Below are positions 33,378 to 42,581 of a stretch of 64,000 nucleotides of DNA, in pieces. Source of the DNA: Candidatus Poribacteria bacterium (GTDB lineage Bacteria; Poribacteria; WGA-4E; WGA-3G); contig JAPPFM010000056.1 in assembly GCA_028821605.1 (NCBI GenBank), forward strand, positions 209,346 through 273,345, given 5' to 3'. The position numbers were made by a program, and so were the translations under genes. The notes beneath the pieces are model-generated. The model was not told where the DNA came from. It saw only the letters and a program-made list of their open reading frames with translations, and searched no databases. How positions within the stretch are numbered: position 1 is the stretch's first letter; every line of letters begins with the position of its first letter.

Positions 33378-34670
33378 ATGAAAACTTTTTCCATCTTTCT
33401 CTGTTGTGGAATAATACTATTTTCAGGTTGTGGGATATTCACCTCCAAACCGGTTGAGATCCAGATTCCAGCTGCATCGTTGGATCCACTCGAAAAACTA
33501 CACGCCGATATTGATACCGTTTTACAGGAAGCGTTGTTCACAACGGCAAGCATTGGGATAAAGGTGGTTGCGGTTGAAACAGGGGAAGCGATTTATCAAA
33601 AAAATGCGCACAAGCTACACCACCCCGCCTCCACAACGAAACTCTTCACGGCAGCGGCTGCTTTGGCGAAATTGGGATCGGATTACCAGTTTGAAACAAC
33701 GCTCTATGTCGATGCGGATGCGAATACACAAGTGATAGAAAACATCTACCTTAAAGGCAGAGCGGATCCAGTGCTTCAACCAGATGATATAGTGCAATTG
33801 GCTGACCTGTTACTTGAATCTGGTGTGAAGTTGATAGAAGGTGATGTCGTTGTTGACGAAACATATCTTGACACCGTTCGGGAGGGTCCAGGATGGATGT
33901 GGGACGATAGACCATTTCGGATGAGTGCTTTAAGCATCAGACAAATAGAACCCGATCCGGAAACAAGAAGCAGAGCACTGTCGTGTGGCTATCTATTGAA
34001 AATCGAACTCGAACAAAAAGGCATTGAAGTGGCAGGTGATGTCGTCTCAGGAACAGTCCCACCAGACGCACGCAGCGTTGCCAAGCATTTATCGCCACCG
34101 CTCGCCGATATTCTCAAACGAATGAACAAACCGAGTGACAATTGGATCGCTGAACTGCTCTTCAAAACCATAGGAGCAGAAGTGATAGGTGAACCCGGAA
34201 CGTGGAGGAAAGGACGAGATGCCATCAATGAATTTTTAACTGAAATCATGGGCAAACCGCCGCCGCATCGGTTCGTTGACGGTTCCGGGCTTTCTCGGTA
34301 CAACCTCCTCAACGCCGAATTGCTCACGAAACTGCTCGTCTACATGTATCAGAACTTTGAGTTGATGCCAGAGTATCTGGCATCGCTCCCGATTGCTGGC
34401 GTTGATGGCACCTTAAGCAATCGGATGCAAGGCGTGTCCGCCGAAAAGACATTACGTGCGAAAACTGGCACTTTAAGCGGTGTTTCTGCGCTTGCGGGTT
34501 ACACCGTAACTGCAGACGGTGAGGTGTTCGCATTCGGCATCCTCATCAGCCATTATGTCGGTCCAGCGACACCTGCACGGAACATCCAAGATAAAATTGG
34601 GAATTATCTGGCCGGATTTAGCCGCCATCCGGTTAGTAACATTACCGGTAAACTCTCCGAAAACGAATAG
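33378..34670 (+). CDS. dacB: D-Ala-D-Ala carboxypeptidase/endopeptidase, PBP4-like lipoprotein
   Basis: A protein of 430 residues with lipobox L-F-S-G-C18. The penicillin-binding motifs are S85-T-T-K88 (HHPASTTKLF), S-D-N in NKPSDNWIAELLF, and K-T-G in LRAKTGTLSG. It trims or cleaves peptidoglycan cross-links in the periplasm. The start at 33378 opens the signal peptide; a start at 33312 would hide it behind an odd extension. It is somewhat shorter than E. coli PBP4, so one of the extra inserted domains is reduced. Confidence 0.88.
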   Translation: MKTFSIFLCCGIILFSGCGIFTSKPVEIQIPAASLDPLEKLHADIDTVLQEALFTTASIGIKVVAVETGEAIYQKNAHKLHHPASTTKLFTAAAALAKLGSDYQFETTLYVDADANTQVIENIYLKGRADPVLQPDDIVQLADLLLESGVKLIEGDVVVDETYLDTVREGPGWMWDDRPFRMSALSIRQIEPDPETRSRALSCGYLLKIELEQKGIEVAGDVVSGTVPPDARSVAKHLSPPLADILKRMNKPSDNWIAELLFKTIGAEVIGEPGTWRKGRDAINEFLTEIMGKPPPHRFVDGSGLSRYNLLNAELLTKLLVYMYQNFELMPEYLASLPIAGVDGTLSNRMQGVSAEKTLRAKTGTLSGVSALAGYTVTADGEVFAFGILISHYVGPATPARNIQDKIGNYLAGFSRHPVSNITGKLSENE

Positions 34671-34708
34671 GAACAACTTGGGCATGTTGCTCTATAAACG
34701 TGATTCTC

Positions 34709-34737
34709 TTGTCATATAGGCTTTCATGTGGTATAAT
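34709..34737 (+). promoter_or_regulatory. Promoter of the HigB/TPR-antitoxin operon
   Basis: TTGTCA (34709-34714) and a perfect TATAAT (34732-34737) are 17 bp apart. The leader to ATG 34870 is about 125 bases long. Confidence 0.65.
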
Positions 34738-34869
34738 AGTCGCGGTTTTGAGGGACTTATCTAATAAGATGGTGTAATTTTATTATCCGCAGCGTCCTAA
34801 GAATTCGCTGCTGGTATTCCAAGAACAGATACACCCGTTAATACAACAAACACACTACATGACTCTTTT

Positions 34870-35190
34870 ATGCGAATTGTTAGAGAAAATGAGTTGGCGA
34901 AATTTGCAGAGCGACATCCAAATACTCATACCTCCCTCAACCATTGGACACAATTGATGAGAGAAGGAAGTTTTAAGTCAATTATTGACCTGCGTGAAAC
35001 GTTCGGACGCGTTTCACCAGTGAAGGTTCAACCTCGAAGGTTTAATCGAGAGTCAATAACATTGACAGTTTTCAACATTAGTGGCAACGATGCTCGTCTT
35101 ATCACGGTCGTGCAATACGCGCAACAGGTCGTGTTTATCGATCAAGTGCTAACACACGATGAGTATGATACAGGAAATTGGAGAAAGTAG
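34870..35190 (+). CDS. higB: HigB-type mRNA interferase toxin
   Basis: A 106-residue HigB-family toxin (HigB_toxin, RelE superfamily). The opening MRIVRENELAKFAERHPNT and the core VFNISGNDARLITVVQYAQ, followed by VLTHDEYDTGNW, match the family closely (N-I-x-G-N-x-x-R-L-I; THxEYD). A short insertion (GRVSPVKVQPRRFNRESIT) replaces the usual brief loop. It should cut mRNA on the ribosome. It is the first gene of a two-gene operon, with only 3 bp to the next start. Confidence 0.88.
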   Translation: MRIVRENELAKFAERHPNTHTSLNHWTQLMREGSFKSIIDLRETFGRVSPVKVQPRRFNRESITLTVFNISGNDARLITVVQYAQQVVFIDQVLTHDEYDTGNWRK

Positions 35191-35193
35191 ACC

Positions 35194-37413
35194 ATGTTAA
35201 CTGAAAGACCTCCGACACCGAATGTATCGCCAACACCCATTTCTTTCGGACTTAATGTCTTATTAGAGAAAACAGACCTTAGCGCACTCCTCCAAGAACA
35301 AGCTATTGCTGAGTTCAGTTCCGAGCATCTACAAACACTGATGTGGAAAATCGTTCCTGAAGTTCCAATGTCTTTTTCCAAACCAATAAAAGCATCGGAA
35401 CAAGAACAGATTGAATTGGATCCATATCCAGAAAGCGACTACCAATGGCTTCTGGAAGTACTTGAAACCCTAAGCGATATAGTGAGTCGGAACGTAAATA
35501 ACGACTTTGCTGCACTGACCGAAACCGACTATGAACAACTTGATGCAGTGCTAAAAGAACTAATCTATATCGTTGGTGACGATGAAAAGCATCGCTTGGC
35601 ATCATTGATGGACTTCACTGGTGTCCTCATCACAAAGTATGAAAATGAATACTTTCCAAAACTGACAGACTTGTTTCCTGAATTAGCAGAAAATGTAAAT
35701 TTAAACGACATAAAAGATGAGAATCAACAAGATAATTCTACCAAGAAGCTAGAAAAACCTACAAATGTTCTTGCAGCAGAGGCTTTTCTTTCTATCGGTA
35801 ACCTTCTTTCGGACGGAGATAAGAGCAATGAAGCAATTTCCGCTTATAATCAGGCAATTCTGTTGAGCCCTGATTATGCCGATGCCTACTACTATCGGGC
35901 TGAGGCAGAACGCTCGCTTGAAAAGTATGAATCTGCGCTTGACGACTTCAATGAAGTCATTCGGATTACCTCAGCTGATCCTTATGCCTACTTCAAGCGT
36001 GCCGATGTAAAGTGCGCCCTGAGTCAATACGAGGCTGCCATTGCTGATCTCAATGAAGTTATCCAATTGAATTCAGATGAAATTTTACTTTATTTCGCTT
36101 ACCTCCTTCGCGGTTGTGTAAATAGGATACTGGGTCAATACAAGGCTGCTATTGCTGATGCTGATGAGGCACTCCGATTAAATTTGGATGATCCTTCCGT
36201 CTATATTGCTTACGCCACCCGTGGTAGTGCAAGGAGTGCTTTCGGTCAACATGAGGATGCTATTAGTGATTTTAATGAGACCCTTCGGCACAACTCGAAT
36301 GATGTCGGAACCTATTTTATGCGCGGATACGCCAGGTCCTTACTAGGTCAACATGAGGATGCCATTGCCGACTATGACGAGACAATACGCCATAAGTCAG
36401 ATGATGCCGAGGCTTACTTTAGACGAGGAATTAGTAAGGTAATCCTGAATATGTTTAAAGCTGCTATTGCCGATTTTGATGAGAGTATTCAACTCAAAAT
36501 AGATGCCCCATGTGTTTACCTCGCACGAGGAATTGCGCAGTTCATGGATGGTCAATATGAGTTAGCGATTACAGATATCAATGAAACTATTCGGCTAAAA
36601 CCTGATTCTGCTGTAAACCATACAGGTTTTGCTTACACTATGCGAGGATTTGTGAAATTTGTAACAGGTCAATATGAAACTGCGATTGACGATCTTGATA
36701 ATGCCATCCAGATTAAATCCGATCCTTCTCTAGATCACATAGATCTTGCTTATATTCTTCGTGGCAAGGTAAAAAGTACCATCGGTCAATACACAGAGGC
36801 TGTTGCTGACTATAGCGAGGCCATTCGGATTAACCCGGATTTGTCAAAAATTTACGAAAACAGAGCGGAGGCAAAACGAGAATTATGTCAACTTGAGGAG
36901 GCTATTGCTGATTATGATAAGGCTATACAGTTAAATCCGGAGGCTTCTACCTATTATAATCGTGGATATGTAAAAGGGCAGTTAGGAAAACACGAGTCTG
37001 CAATTCGGGACTATAGTGAAGCTATCCAGATTAACCCAAACGATGCACATGCTTACCACAATCGCGGAATCGACAAGGGCAAAATAGGTCAACATAAGCA
37101 GGCTATTACTGATTTTAATAAGACTATACAGTTAAATCCGAATGATATCTATGCCTATTGCAACCGCGGAATTGCCAAAATCTTACTTAGCGAATACGAA
37201 GATGCCATTATTGACTGTACAAAAGCTATTTGCCTAAGCCCGGATTATGCCGGAGCTTACCATACCCGAGGCGTAGCAAAAGCCCTCTTATGTAAAACTC
37301 AGGAAGCAAAAAAGGATTTCCAGAAAGCCTGGGAATTGGCAGAACAAATTGGAAATCAAGTTCTCAAAACTGAGATAGAACAATCACTTCAAAAACTTGA
37401 AAATACCGAGTAA
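35194..37413 (+). CDS. HigA-like N-terminal domain fused to about 15 TPRs: candidate antitoxin
   Basis: A 739-residue protein. Residues about 80-165 resemble the N-terminal part of HigA antitoxins of the HigB_toxin type (SDYQWLLEVLETLSDIV; HRLASLMDFTGVLITKYENE, where HigA has LxxLxxLIExYExxH). In HigA the DNA-binding helix-turn-helix follows. Here residues about 190-730 are instead some 15 tandem TPR units (YYNRGYVKGQLGKHESAIRD and alike). No membrane segment is seen. It follows higB by 3 bp. By inference it neutralises HigB and uses the TPR solenoid to sense a partner. It could also be merely a fusion whose N-terminal part is coincidental. Confidence 0.65.
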   Translation: MLTERPPTPNVSPTPISFGLNVLLEKTDLSALLQEQAIAEFSSEHLQTLMWKIVPEVPMSFSKPIKASEQEQIELDPYPESDYQWLLEVLETLSDIVSRNVNNDFAALTETDYEQLDAVLKELIYIVGDDEKHRLASLMDFTGVLITKYENEYFPKLTDLFPELAENVNLNDIKDENQQDNSTKKLEKPTNVLAAEAFLSIGNLLSDGDKSNEAISAYNQAILLSPDYADAYYYRAEAERSLEKYESALDDFNEVIRITSADPYAYFKRADVKCALSQYEAAIADLNEVIQLNSDEILLYFAYLLRGCVNRILGQYKAAIADADEALRLNLDDPSVYIAYATRGSARSAFGQHEDAISDFNETLRHNSNDVGTYFMRGYARSLLGQHEDAIADYDETIRHKSDDAEAYFRRGISKVILNMFKAAIADFDESIQLKIDAPCVYLARGIAQFMDGQYELAITDINETIRLKPDSAVNHTGFAYTMRGFVKFVTGQYETAIDDLDNAIQIKSDPSLDHIDLAYILRGKVKSTIGQYTEAVADYSEAIRINPDLSKIYENRAEAKRELCQLEEAIADYDKAIQLNPEASTYYNRGYVKGQLGKHESAIRDYSEAIQINPNDAHAYHNRGIDKGKIGQHKQAITDFNKTIQLNPNDIYAYCNRGIAKILLSEYEDAIIDCTKAICLSPDYAGAYHTRGVAKALLCKTQEAKKDFQKAWELAEQIGNQVLKTEIEQSLQKLENTE

Positions 37414-37455
37414 ACAACAATATGAAATTGGTCGGTGGTTCACCGATAATTCCCT

Positions 37456-38235
37456 TTAATCAAACCGTGACTCAATCTCAGGTGGTGGTTCCCCCACAGC
37501 GGACTTTCCATCTTTCAACAACGGTTCAGCGTTGCCCCATAGACGACTCCCATCATGTGAAAGCAGAGGTTCCGCGGAATACTGCGCAAGATACGCACGC
37601 CGTAGACTGTTCGTGTAGTTCGTCCCGCTACAGTGGAAATTGATGCTCGTAAACGCCACAATGCTCCCCGCAGGAACGATAGCAGGTACACCCTTTTCCG
37701 GTCCGAAATAGCCCACCATATCGTTACTTTCATCGTCGCGGATGTGTTTTACCCATGAACGGACACCGATATGGGAAAACGGCATCACGTAGACCGTCCC
37801 ATTCTCTTCAGACATATCATCAAGGGCACACCAACAGGTAAGGTACGGCTTGTGATCGGGATAACCGACATAGCCCGAATCCTGGTGCCAGCTGAATTTC
37901 ATTCCCTCTTCTGCTCCCTTGACGACGTACTGCTCCCAGAAGAGATACGCCGTATCGCCTAAGGTCGCACGGCAGACATCCGCCATCAGATCGCTGAACA
38001 GAAATTCGCGAAGTTTAGGCTGTTGCCTGAAGCAGTTTGAGACGAAATACCGCTTTCCGCGATGATTGAGACCGAGCATTTCTGTGTCCTGCCGCTCCAT
38101 CTCAGCATCCGCCTGATTGATAAAGGTCCCGCACTCACCGCGAAGCAGTTCCAAAAGCGGTTCCGGGATAACGTTCTCTAAAATGAAATAGCCTTCCTCT
38201 TGGTATTGCTGTTTCTGTGCATCAGTTATGTTCAT
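37456..38235 (-). CDS. Phytanoyl-CoA dioxygenase family protein
   Basis: A 259-residue PhyH-like oxygenase. The Fe ligands are in FSWHQDSGYVG (HxD) and FTSINFHCSGTN (distal His), and the 2-oxoglutarate Arg in LRRAYLAQYS. It begins ITDAQKQQYQEEGYFILENV, the usual start. It shows the WCALDDMSEENGTVYVMPFS region typical of the bacterial branch. The substrate is unknown. It is transcribed alone on the minus strand, convergent with the TPR-antitoxin operon. Confidence 0.88.
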   Translation of the reverse strand: MNITDAQKQQYQEEGYFILENVIPEPLLELLRGECGTFINQADAEMERQDTEMLGLNHRGKRYFVSNCFRQQPKLREFLFSDLMADVCRATLGDTAYLFWEQYVVKGAEEGMKFSWHQDSGYVGYPDHKPYLTCWCALDDMSEENGTVYVMPFSHIGVRSWVKHIRDDESNDMVGYFGPEKGVPAIVPAGSIVAFTSINFHCSGTNYTNSLRRAYLAQYSAEPLLSHDGSRLWGNAEPLLKDGKSAVGEPPPEIESRFD

Positions 38236-38257
38236 AAACTTCTACCTATAACGTGAC

Positions 38258-38284
38258 GCTGGCGAGGTTTCAAACCTCGCCAGC
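38258..38284. repeat. Perfect palindrome of the GGCGAGG family
   Basis: GCTGGCGAGGTTT-C-AAACCTCGCCAGC has 13-bp arms and a single-base centre. It stands between two minus-strand genes and could also act as a terminator or RNA hairpin for the sulfite-oxidase-like transcript. Confidence 0.85.
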
Positions 38285-38302
38285 AATATGGGAGTATAAA
38301 TT

Positions 38303-39433
38303 CTATTCGATATTTATTGGACGGACGATCTGGCCGTTGCTTTCCCAATACGTATGCTTTCCGGTGATGTAGTCAGAGTCCCCAGCAGGTTGGATGTTCC
38401 CTTTCGTATCAATGGCTCTGGAGACGACAGTATGTTCCCCCTTCGATGGGCTGTTCCAATCAAGATGCCAGATTTTCCATGCGAATTCGGCATCTTCTTC
38501 CGAGTCTATGGTCGCTTTTTGCCACGCACCGCCATCAATGCTTACTTCAACGGTTTTGATAGGTGCCCCCCACGCGGCACCGTAGATACGGTATCTATCA
38601 CCGATGCGCGTTACTTTCGCCGCTAACGATTTCAAGTTTGCCCTACCAACTGAAGTCTCCATCCACACCGATTCGCCATCGGGACGTTTCTCCTCGCGCA
38701 TCGTGACATAATCGCGTCCCATAAACCGTCCCATATACCGGGTATTGCGCACCTCAATACGTTTGAGCCATTTGACACAAGCAATACCGTACCATCCGGG
38801 AGTGATCAAGCGTAGCGGCGCGCCATTCGCATGTGGTAACGGTTCACCGTTCATCTCATAACAGAGGAGGTTGGTGTCTTCCAGTGCGTCTTCAACGGAC
38901 ATACTCCGTGCGAAGTTCTGACGCATCTTTACACCCCGTCGTTCCTCTTCGCCAACATCGTGCCCGAAGAAAATTACCTCAATGCCGTTTTCTTGGATAC
39001 CAGCCTCCTTGATAATCGGCGCGAGGGGTGTGCCAGCCCATTTAGCATTGCCAATTCCACCTGTGAACGTCGCAAACCCATGGTTGCCGGAGCACTCCAA
39101 CGTAAAGGTTACCTCCTGCCGTGGACGTGCTTTAATATCTTCAATTGTGAGCATCAACGGGTTGTCAACCAAACCGCTAATCTCCAGTTTCCATGTCGCG
39201 TGATCAACTTCAGGTGTGCCGTAGTGGGAAACATTGAAGAATTTATCGTTCGGTGTGATAAAGGTATCAAGCTTACTCCAATCCAACAAAACTCGCTCTG
39301 AAGGTGGCGGTTGATCGGTGAACGGAATAAGCACTTCACCCTCACGACGTGGAAAGGCGTAGACTGCCCACGGACTGAGCAGCAGCCCTGTAAGCGTCAT
39401 ACCGCTCTGTCGCAAAAAATCTCTGCGATCCAT
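38303..39433 (-). CDS. Tat-exported molybdopterin oxidoreductase (sulfite oxidase family)
   Basis: A 376-residue protein of the sulfite oxidase/SoxC family. It starts with a Tat signal (MDRRDFLRQSGMTLTGLLL). C114 in TLECSGNHGF is the molybdenum ligand, and the dimerisation domain follows from about residue 255 (YRIYGAAWGAPIKTVEVSID). It may oxidise sulfite or reduce sulfoxides in the periplasm; the redox partner is not nearby, and no haem motif is present. It lies 31 bp downstream of the superoxide dismutase gene. Confidence 0.87.
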   Translation of the reverse strand: MDRRDFLRQSGMTLTGLLLSPWAVYAFPRREGEVLIPFTDQPPPSERVLLDWSKLDTFITPNDKFFNVSHYGTPEVDHATWKLEISGLVDNPLMLTIEDIKARPRQEVTFTLECSGNHGFATFTGGIGNAKWAGTPLAPIIKEAGIQENGIEVIFFGHDVGEEERRGVKMRQNFARSMSVEDALEDTNLLCYEMNGEPLPHANGAPLRLITPGWYGIACVKWLKRIEVRNTRYMGRFMGRDYVTMREEKRPDGESVWMETSVGRANLKSLAAKVTRIGDRYRIYGAAWGAPIKTVEVSIDGGAWQKATIDSEEDAEFAWKIWHLDWNSPSKGEHTVVSRAIDTKGNIQPAGDSDYITGKHTYWESNGQIVRPINIE

Positions 39434-39464
39434 GGTGCCTCCTCATTTTTCGGTAGACGTGGTT

Positions 39465-40187
39465 TTAAGCGTTCGTTGCCGCAATATAGTTGGCGTTAAC
39501 CTGTTTCCAGTTAACGATCTTACCCCAAGCATCAACATAATCAGCGCGTCGGTTCTGATAGTTCAGATAATAAGCGTGTTCCCAGACATCAAGACCGAGG
39601 ATAGGGGTATGTCCTTTCATCAACGGACTATCCTGATTTGATGTTGAATAGATCTGCAGCTTCTTCTTATCGTCAACGACAAGCCATGCCCATCCGGATC
39701 CGAAATGTGTTTTCGCGGCTTTGGCAAACATTTCGCTGCCAGCATCGAATGAACCAAACGTGGATTGAATCGTCTCGGCAACTTTCCCTGTCGGTTCTCT
39801 GCCTTCGGGAATCATAATGCTCCAGAAGAGCGTGTGGTTGGCGTGTCCACCGCCGCTGTTGATAACGGCTTGGCGAATGTCCTTCGGCACTTTATCAATA
39901 TTCCTGAGCAGGTCTTCAATTGACAGGTGCTCCAAATCGTGGTGCCCTTTGATTGCCGCATTGAGTTTATTGACATAACCTTGGTGGTGTTTCCCGTGAT
40001 GGATCTCCATTGTGCGTTTGTCGATGTATGGTTCAAACGCATCGTGCGGATAGCGTAGTGCTGGTAGCGTATGACCATGGCTATGCGCTTGCTCGTGATG
40101 GTCAGCATAAAGGCGCAATGGACTGTTCGCAAGGAGCAGTCCTGCCACTGCGGTACTTCCTCGAATTAAAAAATTTCTGCGGTTCAT
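39465..40187 (-). CDS. sodA: Tat-exported Fe/Mn superoxide dismutase
   Basis: A protein of 240 residues from ATG 40187, chosen for AAGGAG upstream and for the Tat signal ([20 protein letters not shown]). The metal ligands are in [21 protein letters not shown] and [11 protein letters not shown]. It turns superoxide into peroxide and oxygen, here outside the cytosol. An upstream start at 40337 would bury the Tat signal. It shares a transcript with the sulfite-oxidase-like gene, pointing to a joint periplasmic redox role. Fe or Mn preference cannot be told. Confidence 0.92.
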   Translation of the reverse strand: MNRRNFLIRGSTAVAGLLLANSPLRLYADHHEQAHSHGHTLPALRYPHDAFEPYIDKRTMEIHHGKHHQGYVNKLNAAIKGHHDLEHLSIEDLLRNIDKVPKDIRQAVINSGGGHANHTLFWSIMIPEGREPTGKVAETIQSTFGSFDAGSEMFAKAAKTHFGSGWAWLVVDDKKKLQIYSTSNQDSPLMKGHTPILGLDVWEHAYYLNYQNRRADYVDAWGKIVNWKQVNANYIAATNA

Positions 40188-40218
40188 GAGTTCTCCTTGT
40201 CCTGCTATTTTGGATAGC

Positions 40219-40247
40219 ATTTTACAGAAATTGCGGGTTTGTGTCAA
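40219..40247 (-). promoter_or_regulatory. Promoter of the superoxide dismutase operon
   Basis: On the minus strand TTGACA (40247-40242) and TAAAAT (40224-40219) are 17 bp apart, about 30 bp before ATG 40187. It is among the best promoters in the window. Confidence 0.7.
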
Positions 40248-40340
40248 TATAAAATTCGGTTGATTTTGGCACAGAGATGTGGTATGTTGATTGCAATACC
40301 AATATAAAGAAACAAAGAATGAAAAGGAAGACAACACTTT

Positions 40341-41330
40341 ATGTCTAAAGAACTTTCCCGTCTTAAACCCGTTGAACTCCGTGATATTTGGCCCAACGAA
40401 GCTGCAGACTTTACACCATGGCTGGCTGAAGAAGAAAATCTTAACCTTCTCGCTGAAACCCTCGGTTTAGAACTGGAACTTGAAGCACAAGAAAGAGATG
40501 TGGGAGACTTCTGTGCTGATATTTTATGCAAAAATGATGATGGTTCACGAGTGCTCATTGAAAATCAATTGGAAGCGACTGACCACATTCACCTTGGTCA
40601 AATCCTAACGTATGCGGCTGGATTGGATATCCACACAGTTATCTGGATTGCGAAAGAATTCCGAGAAGAACATCGTGCTGCGCTTGATCGATTAAACGAA
40701 ATTACAGATGAACACTTCCAGTACTTTGGGATAGAGATTAAAGTATGGCAAATTGGGGATTCTGCACGTGCCCCGCAATTTGAGATCGTCTCTAGCCCCA
40801 ATGACTGGAGCCGATCAGTGACTAAAGACACGCGAAATGCCATTAAAGATCTCTCTGAAACCCAACGACAACAGGAAAAATTCTGGACAGAATTCGGCAA
40901 GCACTTGACTAAAAAAAACAGTCCGATTACGCAGCCAAACCCACAACCTTTAGCACGGACGATTTTTAGGATTGGCAGATCCGATTTCGGTATATACACA
41001 ACTTTAGTTAACAGGAGGCAGGAGATTCGTATTCAACTTACCATACGCGGAATCAACGCCAAGGCTCACTTTCATCTATTGAGAGAACAACAACCTGAAA
41101 TTGAAAGTGAATTTGGTGAACCACTTGGATGGTCAGAACTACCTGAAAGAGAGGAAAGTCATATATACTTACTAAAAAGTGACACTGATCCATCAGATGA
41201 AGCTGATTGGCCCAATCAGCATGAATGGCTTGCAGCTAAACTTGAAAAGTTTTATGCTGTTTTCCGGCATCGCGTAAAAGCACTCAATGTCGACAACTGG
41301 GAACCACCCGAAGCCGAGGATGACGCATAA
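40341..41330 (+). CDS. DUF4268 protein with a PD-(D/E)XK-like core
   Basis: A 329-residue protein. The N-terminal half has D60 ([13 protein letters not shown]) and E74-N-Q76 ([17 protein letters not shown]), a known variant of the PD-(D/E)XK nuclease site with Gln for Lys, plus the helix [12 protein letters not shown]. The C-terminal half is DUF4268 ([20 protein letters not shown]). Such proteins are often linked with restriction or defence genes. It is followed by a hairpin and, 59 bp on, by a patatin gene. Nuclease activity is inferred, not shown. Confidence 0.75.
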   Translation: MSKELSRLKPVELRDIWPNEAADFTPWLAEEENLNLLAETLGLELELEAQERDVGDFCADILCKNDDGSRVLIENQLEATDHIHLGQILTYAAGLDIHTVIWIAKEFREEHRAALDRLNEITDEHFQYFGIEIKVWQIGDSARAPQFEIVSSPNDWSRSVTKDTRNAIKDLSETQRQQEKFWTEFGKHLTKKNSPITQPNPQPLARTIFRIGRSDFGIYTTLVNRRQEIRIQLTIRGINAKAHFHLLREQQPEIESEFGEPLGWSELPEREESHIYLLKSDTDPSDEADWPNQHEWLAAKLEKFYAVFRHRVKALNVDNWEPPEAEDDA

Positions 41331-41351
41331 ACATGGATTTGGTTTGTAGTA

Positions 41352-41367
41352 GGGCAATTTATTGCCC
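41352..41367. terminator. Hairpin GGGCAAT-TT-ATTGCCC
   Basis: A perfect 7-bp stem between the DUF4268 and patatin genes, followed by a short GTTT run. It may weaken read-through or stabilise the upstream mRNA; it may also be a dispersed repeat. Confidence 0.45.
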
Positions 41368-41389
41368 GTTTATCAAAGAGAGATAATCA

Positions 41390-42310
41390 ATGGAAAACGC
41401 AGACACCTTCCACATTCTCGCGTTAGATGGCGGTGGCACCCGCGGCATGTACACCGCCCAACTCCTCGCTAAAATTGAAGAGGCTTTTGGAACGCGTATC
41501 AAAACCTGTTTCGATCTCATCGCCGGAACGAGCACAGGCGCAATCATCGCTGGTGCTGCTGTTTCCGACATCCCGATGACAGATATCGTCCAACTCTTTG
41601 AAACTGAGACCCCTTATATCTTCCGAAGAAGATGGTATCGCATTCCATTATTCTTGAGTAAATATCCAAGCGAACAACTCGCCCAGGTTATCGCCAAGCA
41701 TATTCCGGCAACACTTCTTGGTGAAATAGCAACGCCATTAATGATAACAAGTTCGGAGATCGCCAAAAGTGAAGTTCACATTTTTAGATCCAATTATGGG
41801 AGTCGCGATTCGGAGGGTACGCCCCCTACAAGTAAAGAGGTTTGTTTACGAGAGGCTATCCTTGCCTCCTGTGCTGCACCCACATTTTTTGCCCCAAAAT
41901 CCGTTGATGACCTCTTGTTAGCAGACGGCTGCTTATGGGCAAACAATCCCTCCACAATTGCCGCCACAGAGGCACTCTCAGTGTTTAGAAAAGAGGCACG
42001 AAAAATTCGGATGCTCTCCATCGGCACAGGACACTCGACAAACATGTATCGGCAGAGACGCGGCTGGGGATTTATCACCGGATGGGGTGGTGTGAAACTA
42101 ACCTCCTACGTGATGACATTGCAAGCCCAAGCCTCCGCATATACAGCGAAACTGTTGCTAAACGGCAATTATTTACGCATCAATCCAGAAATCGATCGCT
42201 GGGAGATAGATACCCTTACGCGGTTAGATGACCTCAAATCTCTCGCCGAGCGCGATTTTGAGAGACACGCCACAGAAATTAGGACGTTTATTTCCAAAGC
42301 GTCTGAATAA
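41390..42310 (+). CDS. Patatin-like phospholipase (CapV-like)
   Basis: A 306-residue patatin. The oxyanion motif is G14-G-G-T-R-G, the nucleophile elbow G46-T-S48-T-G50, and the catalytic Asp D179 (LLLADGCLWANNPS). It should release fatty acids from membrane phospholipids. CBASS effectors (CapV) have this layout, but no cyclic-nucleotide synthase gene is near. Residues 138-145 are encoded by a 25-bp repeat also found at 49366-49390. It follows the DUF4268 gene by 59 bp. Confidence 0.87.
   Translation: MENADTFHILALDGGGTRGMYTAQLLAKIEEAFGTRIKTCFDLIAGTSTGAIIAGAAVSDIPMTDIVQLFETETPYIFRRRWYRIPLFLSKYPSEQLAQVIAKHIPATLLGEIATPLMITSSEIAKSEVHIFRSNYGSRDSEGTPPTSKEVCLREAILASCAAPTFFAPKSVDDLLLADGCLWANNPSTIAATEALSVFRKEARKIRMLSIGTGHSTNMYRQRRGWGFITGWGGVKLTSYVMTLQAQASAYTAKLLLNGNYLRINPEIDRWEIDTLTRLDDLKSLAERDFERHATEIRTFISKASE
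41801..41825 (+). repeat. 25-bp dispersed repeat inside the patatin gene
   Basis: AGTCGCGATTCGGAGGGTAC plus GCCCC is identical to the reverse complement of 49366-49390. Within the patatin it is read in frame as SRDSEGTP, in a loop between two strands. Confidence 0.85.
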
Positions 42311-42394
42311 AATGCAGCGATTACGTCAAAGCGTGATTCTCATGCATTTCTAATCCGCAATTTAGACACTCCGATATACTTTTCTGTTAAAAAA

Positions 42395-42423
42395 TTGACT
42401 TTTTATTTTGTAAGATGTATAAT
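42395..42423 (+). promoter_or_regulatory. Promoter of the small membrane protein gene
   Basis: TTGACT (42395-42400) and TATAAT (42418-42423) are 17 bp apart. The leader to ATG 42582 is about 150 bases, with no recognised riboswitch. Confidence 0.7.
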
Positions 42424-42581
42424 GCAGGCGAATGTGACAAATTTTTCCGTTTTGAGAAGTGAAGGTAATTTCTTGTTTCGTTAACGAGAGGCTAAGCACC
42501 TCAAACTTCATCCATTAACAATCCCATCTCCAATTTTGTCTTGGAATAGGATTTAACTGGACCCAATAAGGAGAAATTTTC

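Noticed and set aside
41390-42310. CBASS operon with CapV effector
   Set aside because: No CD-NTase, Cap2/Cap3 or HORMA gene stands near the patatin.
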